Source of the DNA: Chloroflexota bacterium
GTDB taxonomy: Bacteria; Chloroflexota; UBA6077; FW602-bin22; CADDYW01
Reading direction: 5' to 3'
Length of the DNA stretch: 42,793 nucleotides
Assembly: GCA_021323915.1 (NCBI GenBank)
Contig: JAJPKB010000463.1
Coordinates: 1-42,793, forward strand
Below, piece by piece: positions 15,779 to 22,797 of the stretch. Position 1 is the stretch's first letter, and each line of letters begins with the position of its first letter. Under the pieces are notes generated by a model. That model saw nothing but the letters and a program-made list of their open reading frames with translations. It searched no databases and had not been told where the DNA came from. Position numbers and translations under genes: made by a program.

Positions 15779-16498
15779 ATGGAGCAGCAAGTTCAGGCGG
15801 AAGAGCCGATTCGCGTCCTGGTCGTCGCGGCGCATCCGGACGATCCCGAGTTTGGCTGTGGGGGCACGACCGCGCGCTGGGCGGCGGAAGGCAAGGAGAT
15901 CTATTACCTTGTCTGCACACGGGGCAACAAGGGGAGCAGCGACGTCGAGATGACGCCGGATCGACTGATCCGGATCCGCGAGGAGGAGCAGCGCGCCGCC
16001 GCGAAGGTGATCGGAGCGCGGGGGGTGACCTTCCTCGACTTTCCGGACGGCGAGCTCTCGCCGACGTTCGAGTTCCGCGAAGCGATCGTTCGCGAGATTC
16101 GGCGCGTCCGGCCCCGTATCGTCGTAACGCACGATCCGACCGTCATGTACACGGCGGGTCACATCAATCACCCGGATCACCGGGCCGTGGGAACGGCAAC
16201 CCTCGATTCGGTTTACCCGACGGCCCGTGACCGCCTGAACTACCCCGAGCACGAGAAGGCCGGGCTGCAGCCCCACAAGGTTAAGGAAGTCTACCTCTGG
16301 GGAGCGACCGCACCCAACACCTGGGTCGACATCAGCCCGAGCGTCGACCGCAAGATCGAGGCGCTGCGCTGCCACGTCAGCCAGGTCGGGACGGGTGAGC
16401 AGATGGCCGAGCGCATCCGCGAGCGCGCGAAATCGGTCGGCGAGCCCCAGGGCATTCCCCTGGCCGAGGCGTTCTTCCGCGTCGAGATGGCGCGGTAG
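15779..16498 (+). CDS. LmbE/PIG-L-family N-deacetylase
   Basis: A 239-residue zinc-dependent deacetylase. It has the metal/catalytic motif AAHPDDPEFGCGGT near residue 19 and the second motif HINHPDHRAVG. Family members remove acetyl from N-acetylglucosamine conjugates, as in mycothiol, bacillithiol or GPI synthesis, or in antibiotic pathways; the substrate here is not evident. There is no companion glycosyltransferase or thiol-ligase gene, so a thiol pathway is unproven. ATG 15779 has AGGA close upstream; TTG 15758 is an alternative. Confidence 0.88.
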   Translation: MEQQVQAEEPIRVLVVAAHPDDPEFGCGGTTARWAAEGKEIYYLVCTRGNKGSSDVEMTPDRLIRIREEEQRAAAKVIGARGVTFLDFPDGELSPTFEFREAIVREIRRVRPRIVVTHDPTVMYTAGHINHPDHRAVGTATLDSVYPTARDRLNYPEHEKAGLQPHKVKEVYLWGATAPNTWVDISPSVDRKIEALRCHVSQVGTGEQMAERIRERAKSVGEPQGIPLAEAFFRVEMAR

Positions 16499-16501
16499 CT
16501 A

Positions 16502-16608
16502 GTGCCCCACCAGGGCGGGGAAGGTTCCCCCTGGAAAAGGGGGTTAGAGGGTAGACATTGGGGGTGTCCCCCAAAAATCCCTTTATCAGTGGCGGGGTGG
16601 TGGGGCAC
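16502..16608. repeat. 107-bp MITE-like element with 11-bp perfect terminal inverted repeats
   Basis: The ends 16502-16512 (GTGCCCCACCA) and 16598-16608 are exact reverse complements. Inside are a GGGGGTGTCCCCC-type palindrome and a 36-nt core (16519-16554) that recurs at 27965-28000 with three mismatches. There is no coding capacity. It fills most of the gap between the deacetylase gene and mrp and ends 55 bp before the mrp start. Confidence 0.7.
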
Positions 16609-16662
16609 CAAGGCCGAATAGGTGCCCTGTTGTTGCATTAGGAATCCAAAAGGTGGGCAAAC

Positions 16663-17763
16663 ATGGCAGGACAGACCGTGACCGAAGCGGACGTGATGCG
16701 CGCCCTGAGCACCGTCCGAGATCCAGACCTGGGGCGTGACCTCGTTTCGCTGGGAATGATCGAGAACGTCGCCATCCAGGGCGACGCCGTGAGCTTCACC
16801 GTCGTGCTGACAACGCCGGCTTGCCCACTCAAAGGACAGATCGAGAGCGATTGTCGACGGGCGGTGTCCGCGATTCCGGGCGTCCGCGACGTCGCCATCA
16901 AGATGGACTCGCGAGTCGTCGCGGGGCGCGGCCCGAAGGGGAAGCAAAGCCTGCCGAACGTGCGCAACGTGATCGCTGTCGGTTCGGGTAAGGGTGGCGT
17001 GGGCAAAACCACCGTCGCGGTGAACCTGGCGCTCGCGCTGGCCGAAGCCGGCGCGCACGTCGGCATCATGGACGCCGACGTGACCGGGCCCAACGTTCCC
17101 CTGATGCTGGGCGCGGGCGGAGAGCCGAGATCCCGCGACAACAAGATCGTCCCCCTGGTGTCGTACGGGGTCAAGGTGATCTCGATCGCCTTCTTCGTGC
17201 CGGAGGGAACGCCGGTCATCTGGCGGGGACCGATGGTCGGCGGGGCGATTCAGCAGTTCTACAACGACGTCGAATGGGGCGACCTCGACTACCTGATCGT
17301 GGATCTGCCGCCCGGCACCGGCGACGCGTCGCTCTCGCTCGCCCAGCTGATTTCGCTGAGCGGGGTGGTCATCGTGTCGACGCCACAGGACGTCGCGCTG
17401 ATGGACGCGACGAAATCGCTCAAGATGTTCGAGAAGCTCGAAGCGCCGATCCTGGGCATCGTCGAGAACATGAGCTATTTCATCTGTCCGCACTGCAACG
17501 AGCACGTCGACATCTTCGGCCACGGCGGAGCAGAAAAGGCCGCCGATCGGCTGAACGTGCCTTTCCTCGGGCGGGTTCCGTTGAATCCGGAGATCCGCCA
17601 AGGGGGCGACGAGGGTGTGCCAATCATGCGCGGCAACCCGCAGTCTCCCGAGGCGGAGGCGTTCCGGCAGATCGCGGCGCAGGTGGCATCGCGGATCAGC
17701 GTTATCACTCTCGGCCCGACCGGCAAGCGCCCAACCTGGGTGCCACTGCCGATGATGAAGTAG
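16663..17763 (+). CDS. mrp: Mrp/ApbC-type iron-sulfur carrier P-loop ATPase
   Basis: A 366-residue protein. The N-terminal MIP18/DUF59 domain (1-85) contains VRDPDLGRDLVSLGMI and a TTPACPLK cysteine. The deviant Walker A GKGGVGKTT lies near residue 110, with MDADVTGPN and DLPPGTGDASL, and the cluster-binding CPHC is near 273-276. These proteins bind and deliver 4Fe-4S clusters to target enzymes in the cytoplasm. ATG 16663 follows AGGTGGG. The C-terminal tail TGKRPTWVPLPMMK is normal. The convergent RNA unit ends just past its stop. Confidence 0.95.
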   Translation: MAGQTVTEADVMRALSTVRDPDLGRDLVSLGMIENVAIQGDAVSFTVVLTTPACPLKGQIESDCRRAVSAIPGVRDVAIKMDSRVVAGRGPKGKQSLPNVRNVIAVGSGKGGVGKTTVAVNLALALAEAGAHVGIMDADVTGPNVPLMLGAGGEPRSRDNKIVPLVSYGVKVISIAFFVPEGTPVIWRGPMVGGAIQQFYNDVEWGDLDYLIVDLPPGTGDASLSLAQLISLSGVVIVSTPQDVALMDATKSLKMFEKLEAPILGIVENMSYFICPHCNEHVDIFGHGGAEKAADRLNVPFLGRVPLNPEIRQGGDEGVPIMRGNPQSPEAEAFRQIAAQVASRISVITLGPTGKRPTWVPLPMMK

Positions 17764-17773
17764 CGAGCGGGGC

Positions 17774-17810
17774 AAAAAAAGGCGCGCTCGGGATGATTAT
17801 CCCGAGCGCG
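17774..17810 (-). terminator. Strong intrinsic terminator of the minus-strand RNA
   Basis: Perfect 12-bp stem (17783-17794 with 17799-17810) and 4-nt loop. On the minus strand it is followed by seven T residues (17774-17780). On the plus strand no T-run follows, so it is oriented for the transcript coming from 18376-18404, though the hairpin may also help stop mrp transcripts. Confidence 0.92.
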
Positions 17811-18148
17811 TGAAGTGAACTGCCTGCCGGCGCCCTGTAGCTTGGTAGCCCTACCTCGCCGACTTTGTTGCCCTTACCCGCGCCGTCTCGCGCGCCCCCA
17901 CGCTGAAGCGGCCGAGGGCCACCGGCTTACCGGACACCCGGCGGTCAAGCCGGGGGCCGGCCCCATCACCAGCGGGAGACCTGCTCGTGGCCTGTGGGGA
18001 GGAACTAAACCACCTCACGAGCTTTCACGTCCTTGCTCTCACGCCCACTCTGAGCGGCATGGTTCTGGATGGGCGCCGAGGGCGGCTGGCCACTTTGACG
18101 CTGGTAATCGCTGTAAATCAGCTTCGTCGCTAGCCAGCCTCGGGGGAG
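17811..18148 (-). ncRNA. Candidate structured noncoding RNA downstream of the c-di-AMP riboswitch
   Basis: About 340 nt between two intrinsic terminators on the minus strand, with no start codon plus ribosome site leading a plausible protein. Stems I can see: 18138-18143/18076-18081 continued by 18133-18137/18086-18090 (enclosing a multibranch); 18070-18075/18042-18047; 18016-18022/17983-17989 with inner 18010-18013/17994-17997; 17949-17954/17937-17942; 17930-17933/17922-17925. Comparison from memory with RNase P RNA, tmRNA, SRP and 6S RNA gave no match. It would be the downstream part of a transcript starting near 18369. An alternative is an overlong decayed leader whose gene was lost, but the intact terminator argues for a kept transcript. 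Confidence 0.55.
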
Positions 18149-18182
18149 AAACAAAACCCAGAGGGCCATCGCGCCTTCCGGG
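18149..18182 (-). terminator. Riboswitch-associated intrinsic terminator
   Basis: On the minus strand a 10-bp stem (18173-18182 with 18157-18166, one mismatch and one G-T pair) and 6-nt loop are followed by TTTTGTTT (18149-18156). It lies 26 nt after the aptamer, where ligand-controlled termination would act in this riboswitch class. Confidence 0.8.
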
Positions 18183-18208
18183 CTGCAATGACGTTACCCT
18201 CTTCACCA

Positions 18209-18349
18209 CGCCGACGGAGTTAGCTGCAGGGTTCGGCTTTGAAGAGTAGCCTACCGAGCGACGGCCCAGCCTTCACGGAGCCGTTCACTCGGATTCACCC
18301 CAGTCACTTGGGTCCCCCGTTCTCGCCTGATCGGCGAGATTAGGCGGCT
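18209..18349 (-). promoter_or_regulatory. ydaO/yuaA-type c-di-AMP riboswitch
   Basis: Read on the minus strand, it carries the class's conserved blocks in order: CGCCTAATCT, then GAACGGGGGACCCAAG, GGGGTGAATCC, GGTAGGCTACTC, GCCGAACCC and CAGCTAACTCC, closing with GTCGGC that pairs with the 5' GCC(G). These line up closely with the Bacillus ydaO leader as I remember it. The variable hairpin (around AACGGCTCCGTG...) sits in the expected place. Such riboswitches bind two c-di-AMP molecules and usually turn off potassium-transport or cell-wall hydrolase genes. Here the nearest downstream feature is a terminator and then the gene-less segment 17811-18148. Confidence 0.95.
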
Positions 18350-18375
18350 AACGATCTATTCAATTGTCTGGTGGA

Positions 18376-18404
18376 ACTATAGCCGCTTCCAATCGCCGTG
18401 TCAA
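18376..18404 (-). promoter_or_regulatory. Sigma-70 promoter of the riboswitch RNA
   Basis: On the minus strand TTGACA (18399-18404), a 17-bp spacer and TATAGT (18376-18381), a near-consensus promoter. The transcript start near 18369 is about 20 nt before the aptamer. The promoter sits in the 3' gap after the sugar permease gene, so the RNA is an independent unit. Confidence 0.85.
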
Positions 18405-18516
18405 TAGGGAGTTTCGTAAGCCAGCTCTCCTGCTTAGGCCCGGTTGCGATCGTCCGGACCGCATCGACAGCAAGCGCCGGAACGCCAGTGGCTCGGGCGG
18501 TTGTTTTGCCTGCGCT

Positions 18517-19380
18517 CTACCCCTTGATCGCCCCCGCGACCGCCTCGATGAAGTGGCGCTGGAGCAGGAAGAAGACGAGCATGATCGGCAGGATCGACAT
18601 CACCGCGCCGGCGCACACGTAGGTCCAGCCGGTCGAGTTCTCGCCCACGAACGCGTACATCCCCACGGCGAGCGTCCGTAGCGACGCGTTGCCCAGGGTA
18701 AAGACGAGCGGAATCCAGAAGCTGTTCCAGTTCGCCATGAACTGGAACAGCGCGACGGTCGCCACCATCGGCCGGGCCATCGGAAGCATGATCCGCGCGT
18801 ACATCGTCGGGAAGCTCGCCCCGTCGACCCGGGCGGCTTCCTCGATCTCCCGGCCGATCGTCAGGAAGTAGCCCACGAACAGCAACGCGTTGAAGATCAG
18901 CGCGCCCGCGGTCTGGACGAGGATCACCGACCAGAGGGTGTTCAGCAGCCCCAGCCCCTGGACGAGGTCGAACGTCGGGATGATCGTGTAGCCCCCGGGA
19001 AGGAACATCAGCGCGACCATGCCCCCCATGATCAGCTTCTTTCCCGGCACGCTCGTCCGCGCGAGCACGTAACCGGCCATCGAGCTAACCAGGATGACCA
19101 GCGCGGTCACGCTGACCGCGACCACGACAGTGTTCAGAAAATAGGCGCTGAAGTGCCCATTCTCCCAGGCGTAGACGTAGTTTTCCCAGCGGAGCAGCGC
19201 CGGGCGCAAGCTGAGTCCGGACTCGAAGAACTCGCCGGGGCTCTTGAACGAGCTCGCCAGCACCCAGAGGAACGGATACATGTAGGCGAAGCCCAGGCCG
19301 ATCAGCACGAGGTGGGTCAGCCAGGGCCCGACCCGTCGGGCCGACTCGACCGGCCGCCGCCAGGCAATCGTCACCGCCAT
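18517..19380 (-). CDS. Sugar ABC transporter permease (MalG type)
   Basis: A 287-residue inner-membrane protein with about six membrane helices and the cytoplasmic EAA loop that docks the ATPase (EEAARVDGASFPTMYARIMLP). It belongs to the carbohydrate uptake CUT1 family. GGGGAGGA precedes ATG 19380. It is the last gene of a three-gene operon with the MalF-type permease 19 nt upstream and the binding protein. No ATPase gene is present, so a shared MsiK-like ATPase elsewhere must energise it. Confidence 0.94.
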   Translation of the reverse strand: MAVTIAWRRPVESARRVGPWLTHLVLIGLGFAYMYPFLWVLASSFKSPGEFFESGLSLRPALLRWENYVYAWENGHFSAYFLNTVVVAVSVTALVILVSSMAGYVLARTSVPGKKLIMGGMVALMFLPGGYTIIPTFDLVQGLGLLNTLWSVILVQTAGALIFNALLFVGYFLTIGREIEEAARVDGASFPTMYARIMLPMARPMVATVALFQFMANWNSFWIPLVFTLGNASLRTLAVGMYAFVGENSTGWTYVCAGAVMSILPIMLVFFLLQRHFIEAVAGAIKG

Positions 19381-19399
19381 CGCGAGATCCTCCCCGGGG

Positions 19400-20383
19400 T
19401 CATGATGAGAGCTCGGCGCGGCGTCGGCGCATTGTCGCCACCGCCAGAAGCTGCAGGCCAGTCAATCCCATGACCAGCACTCCCATGAAGAACGCCGCGG
19501 CGGACGCGTAGCCGACGTTCGCCTGCGCCTGCACCGCCGCCGGGGTGAAGGCGAAGTGGTAGATGTAGGTCGAGACGACCTCGCTCGCGTAGTAGGGCCC
19601 GCCGCCGGTCATCACGAGAACCAGATCGAAGACCTGGAGGCTACCGAGAATCGCGAGGAAGAGAATGACCGCCCCGACTTCCCGCAGCATCGGCACCGTC
19701 ACGTCCCAGAAGCGGTGCCAGGCGTCCGCGCCATCCACCGCGGCGGCTTCGTAGAGGTCCCGCGGGATCGACTGCAGGCCAGCCAGAAAGTACACCAGGT
19801 TGTAACCCAGGGTGTGCCAGATGCCAACGACGATGATCGTCGGCAGGGCGAAAGTTGGACTTCCCAGCCAGTCGATCGGCTGGTGGACAAGGCCGATCCG
19901 GATCAGCTCGGCGTTGAACGGCTGGCCCAGGCTGGTGAGAAGAAGACTGACGACGATGCCCACCAGGGCCGCCGAAGTGACGACCGGCGAGAAGTAGACC
20001 GCTCGATAAACCGTCGCGCCACGCAGGCTCGGGTTGTTCAGCACGAGCGCCAGGATCAACGCCAGGGTCAGCTGGATCGGGACGAGGACGCCGGCGTACT
20101 CGAACGTGTGCTTGAACGCGTTCCAGAACATCGGGTCGTGGGCCACCCGAACGAAGTTGTCCAATCCGACGTACCGGGTCGGACGACCAATCCCATCCCA
20201 GTTGTACAGCGTGATCTCGATCGAGGCGACCAACGGATAGACGACGAAAGGGAGAACCAGCGCGAGCATGGGCGCGAGAAACAGGTACGACCAGCCGTGC
20301 CGGCGCGCGAATCGCCGGAGCCGCGATTCCCGAGGAAGATTTACCGTTCGGTTACGCTCGGTCCAGAGAGCGGTTTCGGCCAT
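19400..20383 (-). CDS. Sugar ABC transporter permease (MalF type)
   Basis: A 327-residue CUT1 permease. After a charged N-terminus, hydrophobic segments begin at YLFLAPMLALVLPFVVYPLV. The EAA loop reads YEAAAVDGADAWHRFWDVTVP. The ATG at 20383 was chosen because the frame upstream runs into the inverted-repeat element at 20410-20542; the ribosome site is weak, which suggests coupling or low expression relative to the binding protein. It pairs with the MalG-type permease to form the channel. Confidence 0.94.
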   Translation of the reverse strand: MAETALWTERNRTVNLPRESRLRRFARRHGWSYLFLAPMLALVLPFVVYPLVASIEITLYNWDGIGRPTRYVGLDNFVRVAHDPMFWNAFKHTFEYAGVLVPIQLTLALILALVLNNPSLRGATVYRAVYFSPVVTSAALVGIVVSLLLTSLGQPFNAELIRIGLVHQPIDWLGSPTFALPTIIVVGIWHTLGYNLVYFLAGLQSIPRDLYEAAAVDGADAWHRFWDVTVPMLREVGAVILFLAILGSLQVFDLVLVMTGGGPYYASEVVSTYIYHFAFTPAAVQAQANVGYASAAAFFMGVLVMGLTGLQLLAVATMRRRRAELSS

Positions 20384-20409
20384 AGCTTCGTCGATCGTAA
20401 GCAGTCGTG

Positions 20410-20542
20410 AGGGCGTGGCCTCACCCCTACCCCTCTCCATTGTCAATGGAGAGGGGACCAACGGTGGCGCTCGACACCGCGCTTCCGTGCTCCCGTTCGC
20501 CAGCTTCGGTGGAGAGGGGGCCAGGGGGTGAGGCCACGCCCT
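20410..20542. repeat. 133-bp palindromic element inside the sugar transporter operon
   Basis: The ends 20410-20427 and 20525-20542 are 18-bp perfect inverted repeats. Inside, 20430-20442 and 20444-20456 form a second perfect 13-bp palindrome around T20443. It starts 3 nt past the binding-protein stop codon and ends 26 nt before the permease start, filling the gap. In RNA it would fold into a large hairpin able to protect the upstream message or reduce downstream transcription. Confidence 0.85.
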
Positions 20543-20545
20543 TCG

Positions 20546-22048
20546 CTACTTCGCCCCTTTCTGGACGTAGTTCTCGGTCAGATTCCAGTCGGGAACCCGC
20601 CACCAGGCCGGATCCACGTTGATCCCCCGGGACTGAGCGTCCTTGATCGCCGCCGCCTGCGCGGCGTCGTCGCGATTTTGTAGGTCGAGCAGCGCGCCCT
20701 TCCAGTCTTTGATCTGGCCGGTGTAGATGCCTTCCAGGATGCCCTGGATGTCCGGCAGCGTCTGCTGCGGCTTGACCTGGTCCATCGTGGGGTGGAGCAG
20801 ACCGGGCGACGGCGCCATGCGAACTCCGTCCAACGCGACCTGCATGTACTGCCGGTACGGCTCGGTCTTGGCGAATTCGAGCTTGTTTGCGTCCGGGAAG
20901 ATGCGGAGGCCCTGCCCGGCCTGAACCCAGCGGGTCGCGGCCTCCTTCGAGTTGAGCCAGCTGAACCAGAGCCAGGCCGCATCGGGTATTTTGGTCTGGT
21001 TCGACACGCCAAATCCAACCCCACCCGGCGAGGTATAGAAGTAGCTATCCGGCTTCTCCCCGAGGTGAGGCAGGCTGACCACGCTGTAGTCGGTGAAGTC
21101 GGGGTTCGTCTTGGCCCAACCGCTCTGATTCCAGACGCCGCCGATCAGCATCGCGAACTTACCGGTGGCGAAGTACACCCGGGCCGTCTCGTCGTCGATC
21201 GACAACGCCTCGGGAACGATCGAGCCCTCGCCCTTCATGCCCATGAAGAAGTTAATCCAGTCGAGGAAAACCGGGTTCGACGACCAGGTGTAGCTCCCCT
21301 TTCGCAGGTCGAAGCCTCCCTGGGCATCGGGAGCGCCACTCGTCTGACACAACATCAGCTGCCACGGCAGGACCGTCTTCTGCTTGTCGCCGAATCCCCA
21401 GCCGAAGACGTTCCCGCCCCCGGCCTTGGTGATCGCCTGGGCGGCGACCCGTACTTCCGACCAGGTCCGCGGCGCCTCGACTTTTCCGCTGGCGTCGACC
21501 AGCCCCGCTGCCTTGAAGAGCTTGTCGTTGACGTAGAGCTGAAGCCAGGGCGCGGGCCCGTCGAAGGGGGCGGTGTAGATCTTCCCCTGGAAGACGTTCG
21601 AGCCCTCGGCAAACGATTCGGCGGGGAAGGTTGCCTGCCACTTGTCGGTCGCCCACTGATTCAGCGGCTTCAGCCAGCCCTCGTCGACCTGCTCGACGAG
21701 CTGGGGCGTGCTCGGAATCAGGAAGAGGTCCGGCGCGGTTCCGGCCTTCATCGCGAGCTGCAGGAGATTCGGATACTGATCGACGACCTGAGTAGTCTTC
21801 TGAACCGTGACGTTCGGATACTTTTCGTGGAAGAGCTTGATCTCATTGTCGATCGTCGGTCCTTGGGTTACCCACCAGTCCCAGTGGGCGATCGTCACCG
21901 GCTGGCTGCTCGTGCCGCTGGGCGTGCTGGCGACCGGAGCCGCCGGCGTCTGGTTTTGCGGCGCGGTCGACGCGCACGCCGTGACCGCCGCTGCCGCTGC
22001 CGTCAGCAGTCCGGCTCGAAGCATCGCGCGACGAGAAAATTTGGACAC
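20546..22048 (-). CDS. Sugar ABC transporter substrate-binding lipoprotein
   Basis: A 500-residue extracellular solute-binding protein, family 1. The N-terminus has twin arginines and a hydrophobic stretch ending in a lipobox (SRRAMLRAGLL, AAVTAC with Cys25), so it is exported, probably by Tat, and lipid-anchored. The body shows NVTVQKTTQVVDQYPNLLQLAMKAGTAPDLF and the late SWLNSKEAATRWV typical of the family. The sugar cannot be read. GTG 22048 follows GAGGTG by 8 nt. First gene of the operon, with a strong promoter and a possible operator just upstream. Confidence 0.94.
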   Translation of the reverse strand: MSKFSRRAMLRAGLLTAAAAAVTACASTAPQNQTPAAPVASTPSGTSSQPVTIAHWDWWVTQGPTIDNEIKLFHEKYPNVTVQKTTQVVDQYPNLLQLAMKAGTAPDLFLIPSTPQLVEQVDEGWLKPLNQWATDKWQATFPAESFAEGSNVFQGKIYTAPFDGPAPWLQLYVNDKLFKAAGLVDASGKVEAPRTWSEVRVAAQAITKAGGGNVFGWGFGDKQKTVLPWQLMLCQTSGAPDAQGGFDLRKGSYTWSSNPVFLDWINFFMGMKGEGSIVPEALSIDDETARVYFATGKFAMLIGGVWNQSGWAKTNPDFTDYSVVSLPHLGEKPDSYFYTSPGGVGFGVSNQTKIPDAAWLWFSWLNSKEAATRWVQAGQGLRIFPDANKLEFAKTEPYRQYMQVALDGVRMAPSPGLLHPTMDQVKPQQTLPDIQGILEGIYTGQIKDWKGALLDLQNRDDAAQAAAIKDAQSRGINVDPAWWRVPDWNLTENYVQKGAK

Positions 22049-22077
22049 GGAGAAAACACCTCGACGACAGGTTGCGT

Positions 22078-22095
22078 GCTGATCATGACATCAGC
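22078..22095. promoter_or_regulatory. Possible operator GCTGAT-N6-ATCAGC
   Basis: A perfect 6-bp inverted repeat lies just downstream of the predicted transcript start (near 22099) of the sugar operon, a classic place for a repressor of the LacI or similar type. No regulator gene adjoins the operon. Confidence 0.45.
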
Positions 22096-22105
22096 CCGGC
22101 CAGCC

Positions 22106-22134
22106 ATCATAGAGTGCGCCGATAGTTATGTCAA
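22106..22134 (-). promoter_or_regulatory. Sigma-70 promoter of the sugar ABC operon
   Basis: On the minus strand TTGACA (22129-22134), a 17-bp spacer and TATGAT (22106-22111). The start near 22099 gives a leader of about 50 nt. Confidence 0.85.
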
Positions 22135-22251
22135 CATACGAACGGGCGGCCGATCTGGAAGTGAAGCAAAGCTAGAGAACGGGTAGGGGATGAGGGCAAT
22201 TCCCGGCGCCGCACGAAAAGGTGGCTATCCCCGGCGGCCACCATCCCCCAC

Positions 22252-22797
22252 CTATGGCCTGAGGTCCCCGGCCTCGCGTATTACGTCGGCACTCCGGTCC
22301 AGCGGGAAGCCGAAAGTGTTCTCGACGACGCCCGGTAGCAGACGGTAGATCGAGGTTCCAGCGGCTTCGTCGAACTCGCGCCGCAGACCGAGAAAAGCCC
22401 GCCACTTCGCCAGAGTGAACGCATTCACCCCGTACCGGAGGGCAACCTCGATCAATCGCTTCTCGATCAAGCAGAAGCCGGTGGGCTGCGCGAGCGCGTC
22501 ACAGAGCTGGATCAGGCGATCGTAGGCCGAGTAGGTGATCCCATGCAGGTACGCCTGGACGAATTCACGCTCTTCGGGCAGGCAATCCCATGGGCTCGCG
22601 AACGCTGCGACGTCTTTGATCGGCGCCGGAAAGGAGTGAGTGAGACAGATCCGAGCGCAGGCCTCGAAGCCCTCGTCGCGCATGAACGCGAATCCATCCA
22701 AGAGGTGGCGGACGTCCGGCACGCCCGGACCACCCGTTCGGCGGCCAACGTCGTGGAGCAGCCCCAGCTCGTTTGCTTCTCGAACGGCAGTACCGCC
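22252..22797 (-). pseudogene. N-terminally truncated HD-domain protein remnant
   Basis: The frame encodes the C-terminal part of an HD-superfamily phosphohydrolase: LLHDVGRRTGGPGVPDVRH, then ICLTHSFPAP, YDRLIQLCDALA, LIEKRLIEVALRYGVNAFTL and LLPGVVENTFGFP. About 50 N-terminal residues including the first conserved His are missing. The frame opens directly after the stop codon of the inositol-monophosphatase-type gene, in the same frame, and the only start codon (GTG 22722) lies after the HD motif. It is therefore most likely a dead fragment. The remaining sequence is still well conserved, so the loss looks recent. Confidence 0.7.

Noticed and set aside
17811-18148. RNase P RNA, tmRNA, SRP RNA or 6S RNA
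   Set aside because: The conserved sequence blocks I know for these RNAs are absent.
17815-18249. 144-codon plus-strand frame opposite the riboswitch RNA
   Set aside because: No ribosome site, starts inside the terminator region and is antisense to a conserved riboswitch aptamer.
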